Shown: piece by piece, positions 8,801 to 18,447 of the stretch
Numbering within the stretch: the stretch's first letter is position 1
Layout: every line of letters starts with the position of its first letter
Notes under the pieces: generated by a model
What the model was told of the DNA's origin: nothing
Databases searched by the model: none
What the model saw: the letters and a program-made list of their open reading frames with translations, nothing else
Origin: Silene noctiflora
Taxonomy: Eukaryota; Streptophyta; Magnoliopsida; Caryophyllales; Caryophyllaceae
Reading direction: 5' to 3'
Assembly (NCBI GenBank): GCA_009801015.1
Contig: VHZZ01004232.1
Location: 89,592-110,897, forward strand
Length of the DNA stretch: 21,306 nt
Position numbers and translations under genes: made by a program

Positions 8801-11800
8801 TCGAATAAGTTTAGGAAACTTAGTTATTTCCTAATCCTAGTTATTATATTTCTAAGATTTGTTTGTTATAATGTTTGTTAGTTAGTCCAGGAATTAGTAA
8901 CTTGCTATTGAAGCAAGAGTAGAATATCATGTAGTAGTATAAATAGGAGCTTATTGGCTGCCTATTCCACGAGTTATTGAGTGAGTAATAATATTACTTT
9001 GTTTGCAAACAACCCTATTTAAACTTGCGAGTTCAATTGTTCTTTCATCCTTGCGAGGTTGAAACTTATTTATTTGGGTATTCTTGCGAGATTACTCGAG
9101 TATATCCTAGTTTTAGTTGTTAATCTTGTGAGATATCACAACTAATTCATATCCTTTTATATTGTATTTTTATTCCGCTGGAAAAGTAAAATTGTGTGAT
9201 AATTTTACATCAAATTGGTTAGTAGAGCAAGGTTATGGTTTGTTTCTCAACAAATTTGTCTTGGAAGGAACAAAATCATGGGTTTGAAGAAACTCAAACA
9301 TACATTGAAAGAGTTAGAAGAGTTTGAGCTTTCTTTATTATTGAATGATTTAGCAAAAGGGCTTAATCGTGTTTCATACAACTTAGACAACTTTGAAAGT
9401 AAACTTATTCAATGTTAGTGTAGCGAAAAAATAAGAGACAAAGATTAACTCTTTTAATTTCGTTCACAATGAAGAAGAAGAAAATCGTGTAGGAGCCGTG
9501 TTTGAAGATGAACCATCGTTTTTTGAAGAAGAAAGTCATGCAAAAGATACATCTTTATTTGACCCTAATCTACAAGCTATTTTTGAAGAATTTGTTGATT
9601 GCATTGAAGTTTACCCTTCCTTTGATCCAAATTTATCTCTTATTGGACATAATATTATAGAGGAGTCCAAAATTATGGTAGTAAATGAGGCTATCACATA
9701 TATTCAACTGATAGAGATGAATGGAGAAGACCACTATTGAAGAATACTGAAGACATTGTTAACTTGTTCTTTGAAAAGGGGTTTGCCAGCCAAGAATTTG
9801 ACTTTCAAAGTTCATAGAAATCCCCACTTGAAAGACATATTGAAAGATATATTGAGAAGACAATAATAATAACGGTAAATTCAGTTTGAGCATATTTCTT
9901 TCCAACGGTGCTCTTATAATTTCAAGCACGTGGGAGGATGCTCACGGTGGTTTGTTTTTGCTACACTTGTGCAAGGAGGGTGGCGAGGTGGAAGGCACAA
10001 GTAAAGATGGTTTAAGGGGCATAGGCATAAGAACAATGGGAAGGGTCTTATAAGATTGCTACAATCATGGTTAAGATGGGATGGTTCGTTTTTGATCCGG
10101 GTGATTTCAACTATCTCTAAAATTTGAGGTCAAATTCTCAAAAAGAAGAGGAGAATGATGCGGGTGCAATAGGGGAACGAAGGAGAGGTGATGGATGACA
10201 CGGTTCCCGTGGCAACATGGTTTCCTAAACCGTGTAGGAGTCACTTTAGCTTATTTTTATTTTATTGATTTCGAATAAGTTTACGAAACTTAGTTATTTC
10301 CAAATCCTAGTAGTTATTATATTTCTAAGATTTGTTTGTTATTAGTTTAATTATTAAATAATGGTTCCTAGTTAGTTGAGGAAATAGTAACTTACTATTC
10401 AAGCAAGAGTAGGATATCATGTAGTAGTATAAATAGGAGCTTATTGGCTGCCTATTCCACGAGTTATTGAGTGAGTAATAAAATTACTTTGTTTGCAAAC
10501 TCTATTTAAACTTGCGAGTTTAATTGTTCTTTCATCCTTGCAAGGTTTAAACTTATTTATTCGGGTTTTCTTGCGAGATTTCTCGAGTATATCCTAGTTT
10601 TCGTTGTTAATCTTGCGAGATATCACAACTAATCCATATCCTTTTATATCGTATTTTTATTCCTTTGTGACGTTCTCTGAAAAGTAAAATTGTGTGATAA
10701 GTTTACATCAATATATATCGTGTGGGGTTGGATGGCAAGTGGATGAGGCAAAATATATAATATTTTAACCGAAGGTGGAGGAGAAGGTAGAAAAGAGAAG
10801 AAAGATAGAACTTCTCATCTTGGCATAGTTTACGTTTGGCAAGTAGGTGCTCCGGGCCATCTGCCAATGTTCACAAACTGTTTATAGTAGACTTCGGGAT
10901 AAATACTTGTATAAAATTACTTACGGCATAAAGGTGATTTGTACTTTATAAGAAAGAGTTTGTATTATTTTGTGATTGAGTTTCTTGAGAGAAGCGGGAA
11001 AATGAGCTAGCATAGAATTCATGGCATTTTCTAGGAACAACAAAAACAACACATCCTTAGTCCCAAAATGATTTGGGGGTCAAGTGACATGAATCATTAT
11101 TTGAAACGCACAAATGACATGTACAGCAAAAATAGTGTAAATGAATAAATATATAAGAAATGATTCAAAATCCATGGCGTTTTGTGTGGAAAATTATTAT
11201 TTTTTTTCCACATCAGCATAAATAATAGTACGTAGAAGTTCAAATCTGTTCTTAAATATGTAGAATCACTGATGCGTTTCGCTTGTCTTGTTTGTCAAAA
11301 AGGCGGAAGTTCCGGTTTCTTCAGAGTACAGACGCCCAAGAAATCCTTCTCCTCCTCCAGATTTGCCATCACTTATATTAGACGCAAGAGTAGTTTATAT
11401 TGGCTTGCCAGTAAGTATTCGTTGTCTTTGTAACATGATTTTTAGCTTTTGATGACTTATTGTTATCTTTTAGTCACTGCTTCCAGAGGGAAGAATAGTT
11501 TATATTGTTATGCTGCATGCCATGAAGTTCTCTTATGATATCATTAGTCATTTCCATTTCATTAATGGTTTTATCAGTTATCATTTTCAGTTGTAATTGA
11601 TTATGTTTGTATAGTTTCTAATACCAATCTCAAGAACTTCTGTGTAAGTGTGTAAGTTGAGGTAGCATATTGTTACTGCATTCCATCTGGTAGCGGCAGA
11701 TGGAGAGCACGAGAAGGTTGTTATAATGCATTCTTCCAAGATTAATTGACGGGAATAATCCCACCTTTACACTCTCTCCTCAGAATGATCTGAACTTTCA

Positions 11801-14800
11801 TTAATCTTGTAATAATCCGACCTTTAGCACCATCTTCTTTAAATGCACCTATCATAAACTAGACTTGATATAGCAGGTTAAGTAGCCGTTTTAATTCTCT
11901 TTCAACTCACGTCCTTTTAATTGACTTTTTCTTTTTAGGGAACTTAATTGGTTATTCCACTATTTTCCCAAACCCATCGGCCATCTCTGCAGCTCTTTTG
12001 GAGATGCTACTTTTATTCTTGTTGCCAATTTATTAGTCATTTTCATCTAAATTAAACAAATGGGTCAACTAATACAAACTTTGAGCAAATGAACCAAAGT
12101 CAAGGTGATCAAATTCATCTCAACTCTATGCCATCTTCAGTGCAAATCTATCTTCCCTCTCCTCAACCAATCAACCCTCTTGCTTCGCCTCACACACCAC
12201 CATGGCTGTCAACTCCAGCCATCAACGGCAAGCATTACTTGTTCAATCCCTGTGCGCTGCCGAAATTGAACCTGCCATGGCTCCACCCTGCACCATCTAG
12301 CTTGTCCACCATCAACCACACAATCACCTCCATATTACCTCCTTCGTCAAGCTTAAACTGACGGTACCACCACAACCACCCTTCGCCGACGCAACTCTCC
12401 AATTAAGCAGCCACCGTGCTTCACTCACCAGCCCAAAATCAACCCTTTGCATCATCGACGTCACCATCCGCCCATCACCAATTCACACCACGCTTGCCAC
12501 TTGCAGCCACCTGCACATCACCACCAACACTCACCTGTACATCACCAATAATTAATCTGATGGCGATGAAGGAGATGAATAGAGGGGAAAATGGCTATGA
12601 AGGAACAGAAGAGAATGGGAGTGTGGATTGTAGTAACTTGAGCAACCTGTTCAACAGATAACCAGTCTTTGAGTTCATTTAAAGAAGATGAGGCTAAAAG
12701 GTCGGAGTATTATGAAATTAATGAAAGTTTGAATTATTATGAGAAGAGAGCATGAAGGTGGGATTTTTCCCGTCAATAATCCTTATTCTAATATTTCTAT
12801 CTCTAAGCTTTGCTTTAAACCCATGGCTGGGGATGTGAGGTACTAGGTGTATGCTTCCCTTTGTGGAATTTTGGTTTACACTTCTCAGTTCTCACTGATC
12901 TTTATCGATAGTGGAGGTTATTATATCTCCTAAATTAGCAACTAATAGCTGAAGATTTTAAATATGAGAGTAATAAGCAGCTAATAATTTTTGCAGTTTT
13001 GCACATTACTGTTGGCTGGTACTTAAAAAGTTTTGGCGACATGGGAAGAGATTAAGAACCCTATGGCAAATGTCATTTTGACACTTAAATATAGTCTTGG
13101 TGATTGTGGCCATTCGTGCTTAAACTAAATGGACTTGAGCTGTTTTGTGGTTGATGTTCAGAGTTCCATTTCAGTAAGATACGTGGGTGATGCCAGTAGA
13201 GCACTTTAAGACGATGAAGGACATACAATATAATTGTATCCTCCAAAGATGTGAAACCTATTCAATAAGTGGAAACAATATTATGATGTTGAATTAAGAA
13301 CACTTGTGATTTATGAATTGTGTTAGCTATTTTCTAGGCCACGCGCCTAGGTTCATTGTCCAATTTTCTGAAAATTCAAATTGTTATCAAAATGGAAATG
13401 GGAAGACACCGCCGTGAATTAATACAATCAATTGTGTCAATTGCATTTTCTCTCCCACCCCTTTCATTTATGAAAAGCCTTCGTTTGTGCTCCTTTACAA
13501 GCTGATTGCTCCGACGGTTTTTTCACAACGTTTTTCGTTTTCCAGTTGGTTTCTGCTGTCACTGAGCTTGTCGTTGCAGAACTATTTTATTTACAATGGA
13601 TGGATCCAGAGGCACCTATATATATTTATATAAATTCTTCTGGCACCACCAGGGTTGATGGTGAAACGGTGAGCCCATTATTCAATTTGTTATTTTGTTG
13701 CTTCCTTCGTTTTTTGTTATTTTTGGAGCTCTTGTACGGTTTTGACTTTTGGCTCGTAAGGCTACATTCAAAATATCCTTTTAGTTGCCAATTGTTAAGC
13801 AACTCTTTTGCTTATTTCTCAATATTTGAGTATAGATGGTTGAACATACCTGATTTTGCCATTGGGAGTGATGCAATTGTGGAAAATAATGTTTTGGATA
13901 TCTCATACTGTTTGCTGATTGTTAATGTTAGGTTGCATTGGAATCTGAAGGCTTTGCTATTCATGATGTAATGATGATGTTGAAAAATGAGGTAAGTTTA
14001 CCTGCGTTGTGGTCATGCTAGATATGTCATATCATCGAGCTTCGTGGTCATATCCATGGTTCGGATAGAAGATTGAATGACATCCTGTCCAGCTTTACAG
14101 TTGTTTAAGTGAGGAATGTAGAAAATGTTGAATTAATGGCTGTTTTCTGGTGATATGGCGAGGAGGTTGAAACTAGAACATATCCAATATAAGGAAAATG
14201 AATGGAAGAACGAAGTACTCCCTCCATTATTCTTTATATGTCGTTTTAGATAATTGATAAATTTACTCTTTATATGTCGTTTTACATTTCCTATGCCCAT
14301 TCTCTTTTAATGTGATTGTAAATTAATTATGGGTGCTTAATTTCAATTTGTATAAAGCTTTTTTCATTGGTTGACAATAAAGAAATTCATTATAGGTTGT
14401 AAAGTACTAAGAATTGTACTCTTTCTAAAGCTTTATTTAAATGCCTACTTAATGTTATAATTACACTTAATTCATTTTCTTAATAATTGTGCTTTTCTCT
14501 AAAACGACATATATTGAATAATGGAGGGAGTATTTATCTTTATCACACAGCTGATAATTTAGTCTATGTTTTCTATGTGGTGTTAATAACATATAGATAC
14601 CAATTTTGTAGTTTTGGTGCTGACCAGGAGTCTTGCCTGCCTTCTTTCAATTGTAATCTTATCTTTGAGTAACCATGGTTTCGAAATTGTTAATTGCAAT
14701 CTTTTATTTGACTGACCATGTTGTCAAAATTGTTGTGAACTGATCTTCTGTTAGCTTTGTAAGTTTTTCTTGTGCATTCTGGAATTCTTGTTCTTTTTTT

Positions 14801-16202
14801 CTCCTCTATTCTGCTCTATTGACCAGCTTAGGTTTGTGAATTCAGATAATCACTGTAGGGCTGGGAAGTGCTGTAGGCCAAGCCTGTTTGCTTCTTTCTG
14901 CCGGAACTAAGGGGAAGAGGTTTATGTTGCCACATGCCACAGGTTTGGCTCACTAACCCACTATTTTTTGGCTGCTCTGAAGCTTTCCCCTTGTATATCT
15001 GTGCTGGACCTTAATAATTCTCTTGAACACTTCTCAGCCATGATCCAACAACCCCGAATACCGCCAAGAGGGCTAATGCAAGCCAGTGTTGCTGCGGCTC
15101 ATGCAAAAGAGGTAAAATGAGATGACTAATTACGAGTTTTGCCTGATCTTAAGGGTGTCATTGTACTGCACAAGAATGGGCTCGTACAAAATATATAAGA
15201 CTTCTCACCCATTGTTTATCATACATCATTGTCATTGGAGAAGTATCGCTTCTAGTCTCTTCTGCTGCAAAGTGACGAGAGTTAATGCTCGTACAAAATG
15301 ACCTAGATTTGAGTTTTCTTACCTGCTCTCTTTCAAACTGTTATAATTTTCAATGGAACAGTATGGTGATGTGGTATAGATGCATAGCCACTTTACAAAT
15401 TGAGTTTTCCCGGAATTGGCATTATATGTTAGTTTGATAGATTCTTAACTTTAAGCATTACCATGTTCAAGTTCGCCTACGAGTTTTGCTTGAATAAGAA
15501 TCATGAAGCCGTGGGTGAGAATTCTTGTACTTTCAATTGGTTAGATGAATGGACTGGGAGGTTATGTTTATTTTTGAATAATTCTCCACTAGGGCTCGAG
15601 AAGGTGTGAGTGTATGGCTTGAACAGATTGACAGTCAGTAGAACATGGTTAAAATTGCCCCCCACCCCTTCCCTAAGCATTGGTTAATAATCAATGTTTC
15701 ATGTTGAGTTTTCAGGTAATTGTAAACAGGGATACGCTGGTTAAACTCTTAGCCGGGCACACAGGAAATGTGAGTCAGAAATTCAGAATGTCAGAAATTT
15801 AATTTTGTTGCCATATCTGCCGCTATAGATTGTCTCAAAGGCTTATTTTAGTCACTTAACTTGTACAGTCGGAGGAAGCAGTGGCTGATGTCATGAAAAG
15901 ATCATTTTATATGGGTGCAACCGAAGCCAAAAAATTTGGTGTCATAGATCAGGCAAGTTTCATTTGATTGAGATCTTCCTTCTCATGTTTTTCTTTGCTC
16001 ACTGCAGTTTGTGTCATTGTTGGATTTCTAATCTAAGTTTGCATGTCAGTTCTTTTTTTTTTCTTTTTAAAATGGGGTTCATGTTAGAAGCTCACATTTG
16101 TTTTTATCGATACAGATACTATGGCGGGGCAAAAAAATCATGTCAGATGTTGCAGCAACTGAGGACAAAGGTGCTGGGATCAAAGCAGTTGATGCGTTCT
16201 GA
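5867..16202 (+). CDS. CLPR3: CLPR3, non-catalytic subunit of the plastid Clp protease, 9 exons
   Basis: Exons are 5867-6163, 11303-11410, 13546-13668, 13932-13991, 14846-14942, 15038-15111, 15716-15769, 15869-15952 and 16116-16202. The assembled protein is 327 aa, close to Arabidopsis ClpR3 (about 330). Residues 1 to about 50 (MASCLQIPMASS...) are Ser/Arg-rich with few acids, as in a chloroplast transit peptide. A Pro-rich stretch and the Clp fold follow: DARVVYIGLPLV (130-138), IYIYINSSGTT (about 160-170), LESEGFAIHD, ACLLLSAGTKGKRF (209-222), NRDTLVKLL and KFGVIDQILWRG. Against ClpP, the catalytic Ser position is Ala205 (SAVG), His is Gln232 (MIQQP) and Asp is Ser283, so it is a structural ClpR subunit of the plastid stromal ClpPR core; that role is known from Arabidopsis. 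AMIQQPR and the PPDLPS linker favour R3 over R1, R2 and R4. All junctions are phase 0 except between exons 5 and 6. Intron 8 uses a GC donor, and intron 1 (5.1 kb) is full of transposons. Confidence 0.95.
6164..7002. other. Left part of CLPR3 intron 1
   Basis: AT-rich intron without a supportable gene. It contains a perfect 9-bp inverted repeat, TTTACGAAA/TTTCGTAAA, with a 12-nt spacer at 6520-6549. The last five bases (TTCTC, 6998-7002) are the left target duplication of the solo LTR that follows. Confidence 0.5.
7003..8640 (-). mobile_element. Solo LTR (chromovirus-like) in CLPR3 intron 1
   Basis: One 1638-bp unit is bounded by TGTAACACCC on the left and AAGTATTACA on the right, giving inverted TGTAAYAC termini of the TG...CA type. 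Flanks are TTCTC (6998-7002) and TTCTT (8641-8645), a 5-bp target duplication with one mismatch. On the minus strand a strong TATA box (TATATAAATA, plus 8438-8447) is followed by a leader and later a possible donor (AAAGGTATGT near 8325), so the LTR reads from 8640 down to 7003. No second copy, primer-binding site or pol is adjacent, which is why I call it a solo LTR left by recombination between two LTRs. Tekay/Del affinity is inferred from termini only. The open reading frames inside are short and not convincing as genes. Confidence 0.6.
8680..9212 (+). repeat. 5' LTR of the 2.03-kb element
   Basis: 533 bp, TGATG...CATCA. It includes a TATA box (TATAAATA, 8938-8945) and, downstream of it, four CTTGCGAG-like words (9024, 9050, 9083, and 9124 as CTTGTGAG). 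Its partner is at 10156-10711. Confidence 0.88.
9498..9740 (+). pseudogene. Unrecognised acidic reading frame inside the non-autonomous LTR element
   Basis: An 80-codon frame rich in Glu, Asp and Phe (FEDEPSFFEEESHAKD, then FDPNLQAIFEEFVDCIEVYP and a second FDPNL). No domain is recognised. The paired FDPNL words suggest an internal duplication. Upstream, 9215-9418 holds another short frame with a Lys/Glu/Leu-rich predicted helix (KKLKHTLKELEEFELSLLL). A stop and a frame change separate the two, so they could be decayed parts of one former gag-like or accessory frame. I infer decay rather than function. Confidence 0.3.
10156..10711 (+). repeat. 3' LTR of the 2.03-kb element
   Basis: 556 bp, TGATG...CATCA, with the TATA box at 10428-10435. 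Compared with the 5' LTR it has an extra AT-rich insertion near 10340-10370 and about 11 extra bases near 10665 (TTTGTGACGTTCTC). If the TATA box still works it points into the rest of CLPR3 intron 1. Confidence 0.88.
11034..11171 (-). mobile_element. Au-SINE-type 3' tail, minus strand
   Basis: On the minus strand the sequence reads CATGTCACTTGACCCCCAAA, then TCATTTTGGGACTAAGGATG, and ends in a (TTG)n-like tail. This is the recognisable 3' end of the widespread plant Au SINE family. Flanks TTCATGGCATTTTCT (about 11020-11034) and TCCATGGCGTTTTGT (about 11171-11185) look like a diverged target duplication (12 of 15 bases). The 5' half lacks recognisable box A and box B, so it is probably truncated or badly decayed. 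Confidence 0.5.
11746..12776. mobile_element. PIF/Harbinger-like non-autonomous element in CLPR3 intron 2
   Basis: Both ends carry an inverted repeat of about 100 bp at roughly 80% identity: TTGACGGGAATAATCCCACC on the left and, reverse-complemented, TTGACGGGAAAAATCCCACC on the right. The inner blocks ACTTTCATTAAT, TCCGACCTTTTAGC and CATCTTCTTTAAATG are also mirrored. Flanking TAA trinucleotides (11743-11745, 12777-12779) fit the 3-bp duplications of PIF/Harbinger. The core is rich in CCACC and CAACC, and its reading frames (12089-12361, 12416-12661) give Pro/Ser-rich, low-complexity products with no transposase motif. It is therefore non-autonomous. The superfamily rests on the TAA duplication alone. 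Confidence 0.7.
12780..13545. other. Right part of CLPR3 intron 2
   Basis: AT-rich intron sequence without a supportable gene. It ends in a good polypyrimidine tract and acceptor (CGTTTTCCAG, just before 13546). Confidence 0.5.
14218..14530. mobile_element. Stowaway MITE in CLPR3 intron 4
   Basis: The termini CTCCCTCCATTATTC and GAATAATGGAGGGAG are perfect inverted repeats flanked by TA (14216-14217, 14531-14532), the hallmark of Stowaway elements of the Tc1/mariner superfamily. The inverted repeat continues through an ATATGTCGTTTTAGA-like block. The left arm carries this block twice (about 14232 and 14270). It has no coding capacity. Length is 313 bp. Confidence 0.9.
15953..15954 (+). promoter_or_regulatory. 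GC 5' splice site of CLPR3 intron 8
   Basis: The exon 8/intron border reads CAG|GCAAGT. All other positions match the strong donor consensus, as is typical of the rare GC-AG introns. The protein frame (FGVIDQ|ILWRGK) requires this junction, and the partner acceptor is CGATACAG at 16115. Confidence 0.85.
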
Positions 16203-16230
16203 CCGTTGTTACGACATTTATGTTGTCATC

Positions 16231-17405
16231 GTAAGTAATTTATATCCACCTTTTGAATTTATTGAGCGGCCCTGAAATTTATCTGGTGATAGTGATCCAT
16301 ATTGGAGAACTGGCACTCGATTGGAATGTGGATTGTGAGAGCATTAGAGCAGGTTGGAATCCAGTGAGAAAAAAACAAATGAAAAATTGAAAGTCTGAAA
16401 CTGAGAGGAGACATTCGAGGCCTTGAGGGTGAAAACAAAACATAGGATATTGGGCTTCACAACAACATTATAATGTTGGAGGGTTTATTAGTTAAATTTT
16501 TGCTCGATTCCATCGTATATTCCAAAGCTGAAAATTAGTGAGTTTCTGGCCCCAATGGAAATGGAAATTATGGTCTCATTTGGATGGAGAGTTTTGGAGG
16601 AAAAAGGAGGAAAGAGAGAGGGAGTGATAAATTTTCCCTCGTTTGGTTAGCAATGGGATGAGGGAAGTGGAGAAGTTCATTTTCCCTCCGGAAAATTTGG
16701 AGCAAAAGCTCATCTTCTAGCATTGAGCTTCACGTCATTTTGGTATATGAGTGTGGTTCAGTGTGAGAGCATCACTCCGTAATGTTCTTTAATTGAAATC
16801 TTAGAAAAAATCTTTTATCATTTTGGCTACTAACCTTGAAATCTTCCAGTTGTGCTAGCTTTATGCTCAACAGATAAAATGCTACGGTGTATGTTTACTT
16901 GCCATCCAATAGGTTATGGACTTGCAAACTAAACCTCATTTAACTAACTTCCGATACTACTATTCTACTCCTATGTCACTTTGGTATTATTTTGTTTTAT
17001 CTGCTATCCGATAGCCTAAGAACTTGCATAGAACGGAAAGCCAGTCCTGTTAGAAGAGATGATTAGTTGCTGATGTCAGTTACTATATTACACTTTCTTC
17101 AAGGTTGTGGTGGAAGAGAGGGCTATGGTGGGTTGTGATCGAGGGGGGGAAGGTTGAAAGCTTGATCCCGTCCAGCTGCGCTCATAAAGGTAGGCCAGGG
17201 GTTTGATGGACTCTTACCAACCAAAACGCGAGGGAATTTGAAGGGTTTTTCCAAGAAGAGTCTACACTAACAGTGATTACCTTCAAGAGAAAGTACTTGA
17301 CCAATACAATTGGGGCATAAATTAGATAGATTTATTTTTCTTTCCAAGTTTGTTATTATTCAAGTCCGTAATTAAGAATTTTGAATTAACGCCATTTACT
17401 TTCAG
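16231..17405 (+). other. Possible 3'-UTR intron of CLPR3, or downstream intergenic DNA
   Basis: A near-perfect donor (CATC|GTAAGT at 16231) lies 28 bases after the CLPR3 stop, and a good acceptor (TTACTTTCAG) ends at 17405. A GC-richer 88-base segment (17406-17493) then ends in a second donor (TTG|GTGAGA), and an acceptor (ATTGACAG) ends at 17598. The three blocks could be 3'-UTR exons. No protein family is recognised in 17406-17493 in any frame. Within the stretch, about 16560-16720 is purine-rich and not assigned. Confidence 0.4.
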
Positions 17406-17598
17406 GAAGTGTAAAAACTGGAGCTGCATGCTTTCAGGTGCTGGCTGCCCAAAGCGCTTTCAGGAGGAACTAGCAGACAGCAACATGTATTTGGTGAGAC
17501 TCTCCTATACACTAGCTTTAGGCTTGAATATATGTGAAGAACTGCTCTTCTGAACACAATTGATTCACTTTATCCAAGCCCAGTTCGTATATTGACAG

Positions 17599-18030
17599 AA
17601 TTTGCGGACTGGTGTTAAGTCAATCGAGGATGATGATATTGAATTGTAATGGAAAGTGATGTAATTTTTGTCAAGGATAGGGGATCATGCCAATATCTTA
17701 TGACATCGCCTGTAATTACATCCTCGCGTATGCCATTGATTACGGAGTTGCTTTTTCATGGATGTAATTTACTCTTTTATCGACTTTTTGCCATTAATTT
17801 TCCATTCTTTACCCTTCACTCAAAAAACAACGTAAACAACCTCTGTAATTCTCCTTCTAATAAAATTAATCAAATCCGTCAAATTAATCAATTATGGACG
17901 CTAATTCTTAGATTATTCAAGTAATAATTTTAATTTATTAACTTTATATCAAATTAGGGTTTCGATTAATTTAGACTAATGAAATTAGGGCTTGTAGGAA
18001 TTATTGTACATGAATATTATTGACAATGAA
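17599..18030. other. Possible last CLPR3 3'-UTR exon and downstream DNA
   Basis: This holds the putative terminal exon starting at 17599 and an AATAAA at 17859-17864 that could serve polyadenylation. The words GATGTAATTTTT and GTAATTACATCC around 17660-17725 make a loose inverted pair that may be an old MITE end. No gene is supported. Confidence 0.3.
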
Positions 18031-18447
18031 GAGGAGCCGATTTATGTGGTGGTTGCCGGTCAGCTTTGGTAGGGCTGATGGTCGTCGGCGACAGGGAGGG
18101 GCGAACTTTGTGGTGGCCGGCGACAGGGATATAGTGACCGAGTAACTGTGTACGTTGTAAGAATTTTGTCGAACTCGACCAGCATAACATAACATTTTCA
18201 AGTTTGTCGGATCGGTGGGAGGGTGGCTAGCGACAGGGAGGGGTAAGGGGAGGGACCAGCGGAAGTTTGTTGTCTGTTTATGGGTCGAAAATTGGAATTG
18301 TGAGAGCAGAGGCGGACCGGTGGCGAATCAGTGGCTGATATAGGAGAGGAGAGGTGGTGGTTGGATGCTCCGGTGGGTGGGTCTCGTCGACAAGGGGTTG
18401 GTTGTACATAGGAGGGGGCGGTGGGGGCGATGGTGTATGGTGGTTGT
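18031..18447. other. GTGG-rich block with repeated GCGACAGGG words
   Basis: Strongly strand-asymmetric, G-rich sequence. GCGACAGGGAGGGG occurs near 18088 and 18230, with a related GCGACAGGGATAT near 18120. Minus-strand open frames exist but are low-complexity Pro/Ser/Thr products. The block resumes after the hAT-like element (18806 to about 18840), so the element interrupted it. Its origin is unknown; similar G-rich cores lie inside the 1275-1958 element. Confidence 0.45.

Larger units (their letters stand above)
8680..10711 (+). mobile_element. Non-autonomous LTR retrotransposon (2.03 kb) in CLPR3 intron 1
   Basis: Two direct LTRs (8680-9212 and 10156-10711) begin TGATG and end CATCA, and the element is flanked by a perfect 5-bp duplication ATATA (8675-8679, 10712-10716). 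A tRNA-iMet-like primer site with a small rearrangement (TTGGTTAGTAGAGCAAGG, from about 9216) follows the left LTR; a polypurine tract (AAAAAGAAGAGGAGAA, 10140-10155) precedes the right one. The 943-bp interior has no intact gag or pol. Just before the polypurine tract one frame reads LRSNSQKEEENDAG, similar to the C-terminal end of many plant Ty3/gypsy polyproteins. The LTRs are about 90% alike by eye with several indels, so the insertion is old. It is in the same sense as CLPR3. Confidence 0.85.

Noticed and set aside
7003..10711. One large LTR retrotransposon spanning both LTR regions
   Set aside because: The 7003-8640 unit and the 8680-10711 element have different termini and separate target duplications, so they are two insertions.
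12089..12661. Two plus-strand reading frames, 90 and 81 codons
   Set aside because: Both lie inside the Harbinger-like element, are Pro/Ser/His-rich from CCACC repeats, and show no domain or splice context.
17406..17493. Protein-coding exon of a second gene
   Set aside because: No protein family recognised in any frame and flanked only by splice-like signals; treated as possible 3'-UTR exon.
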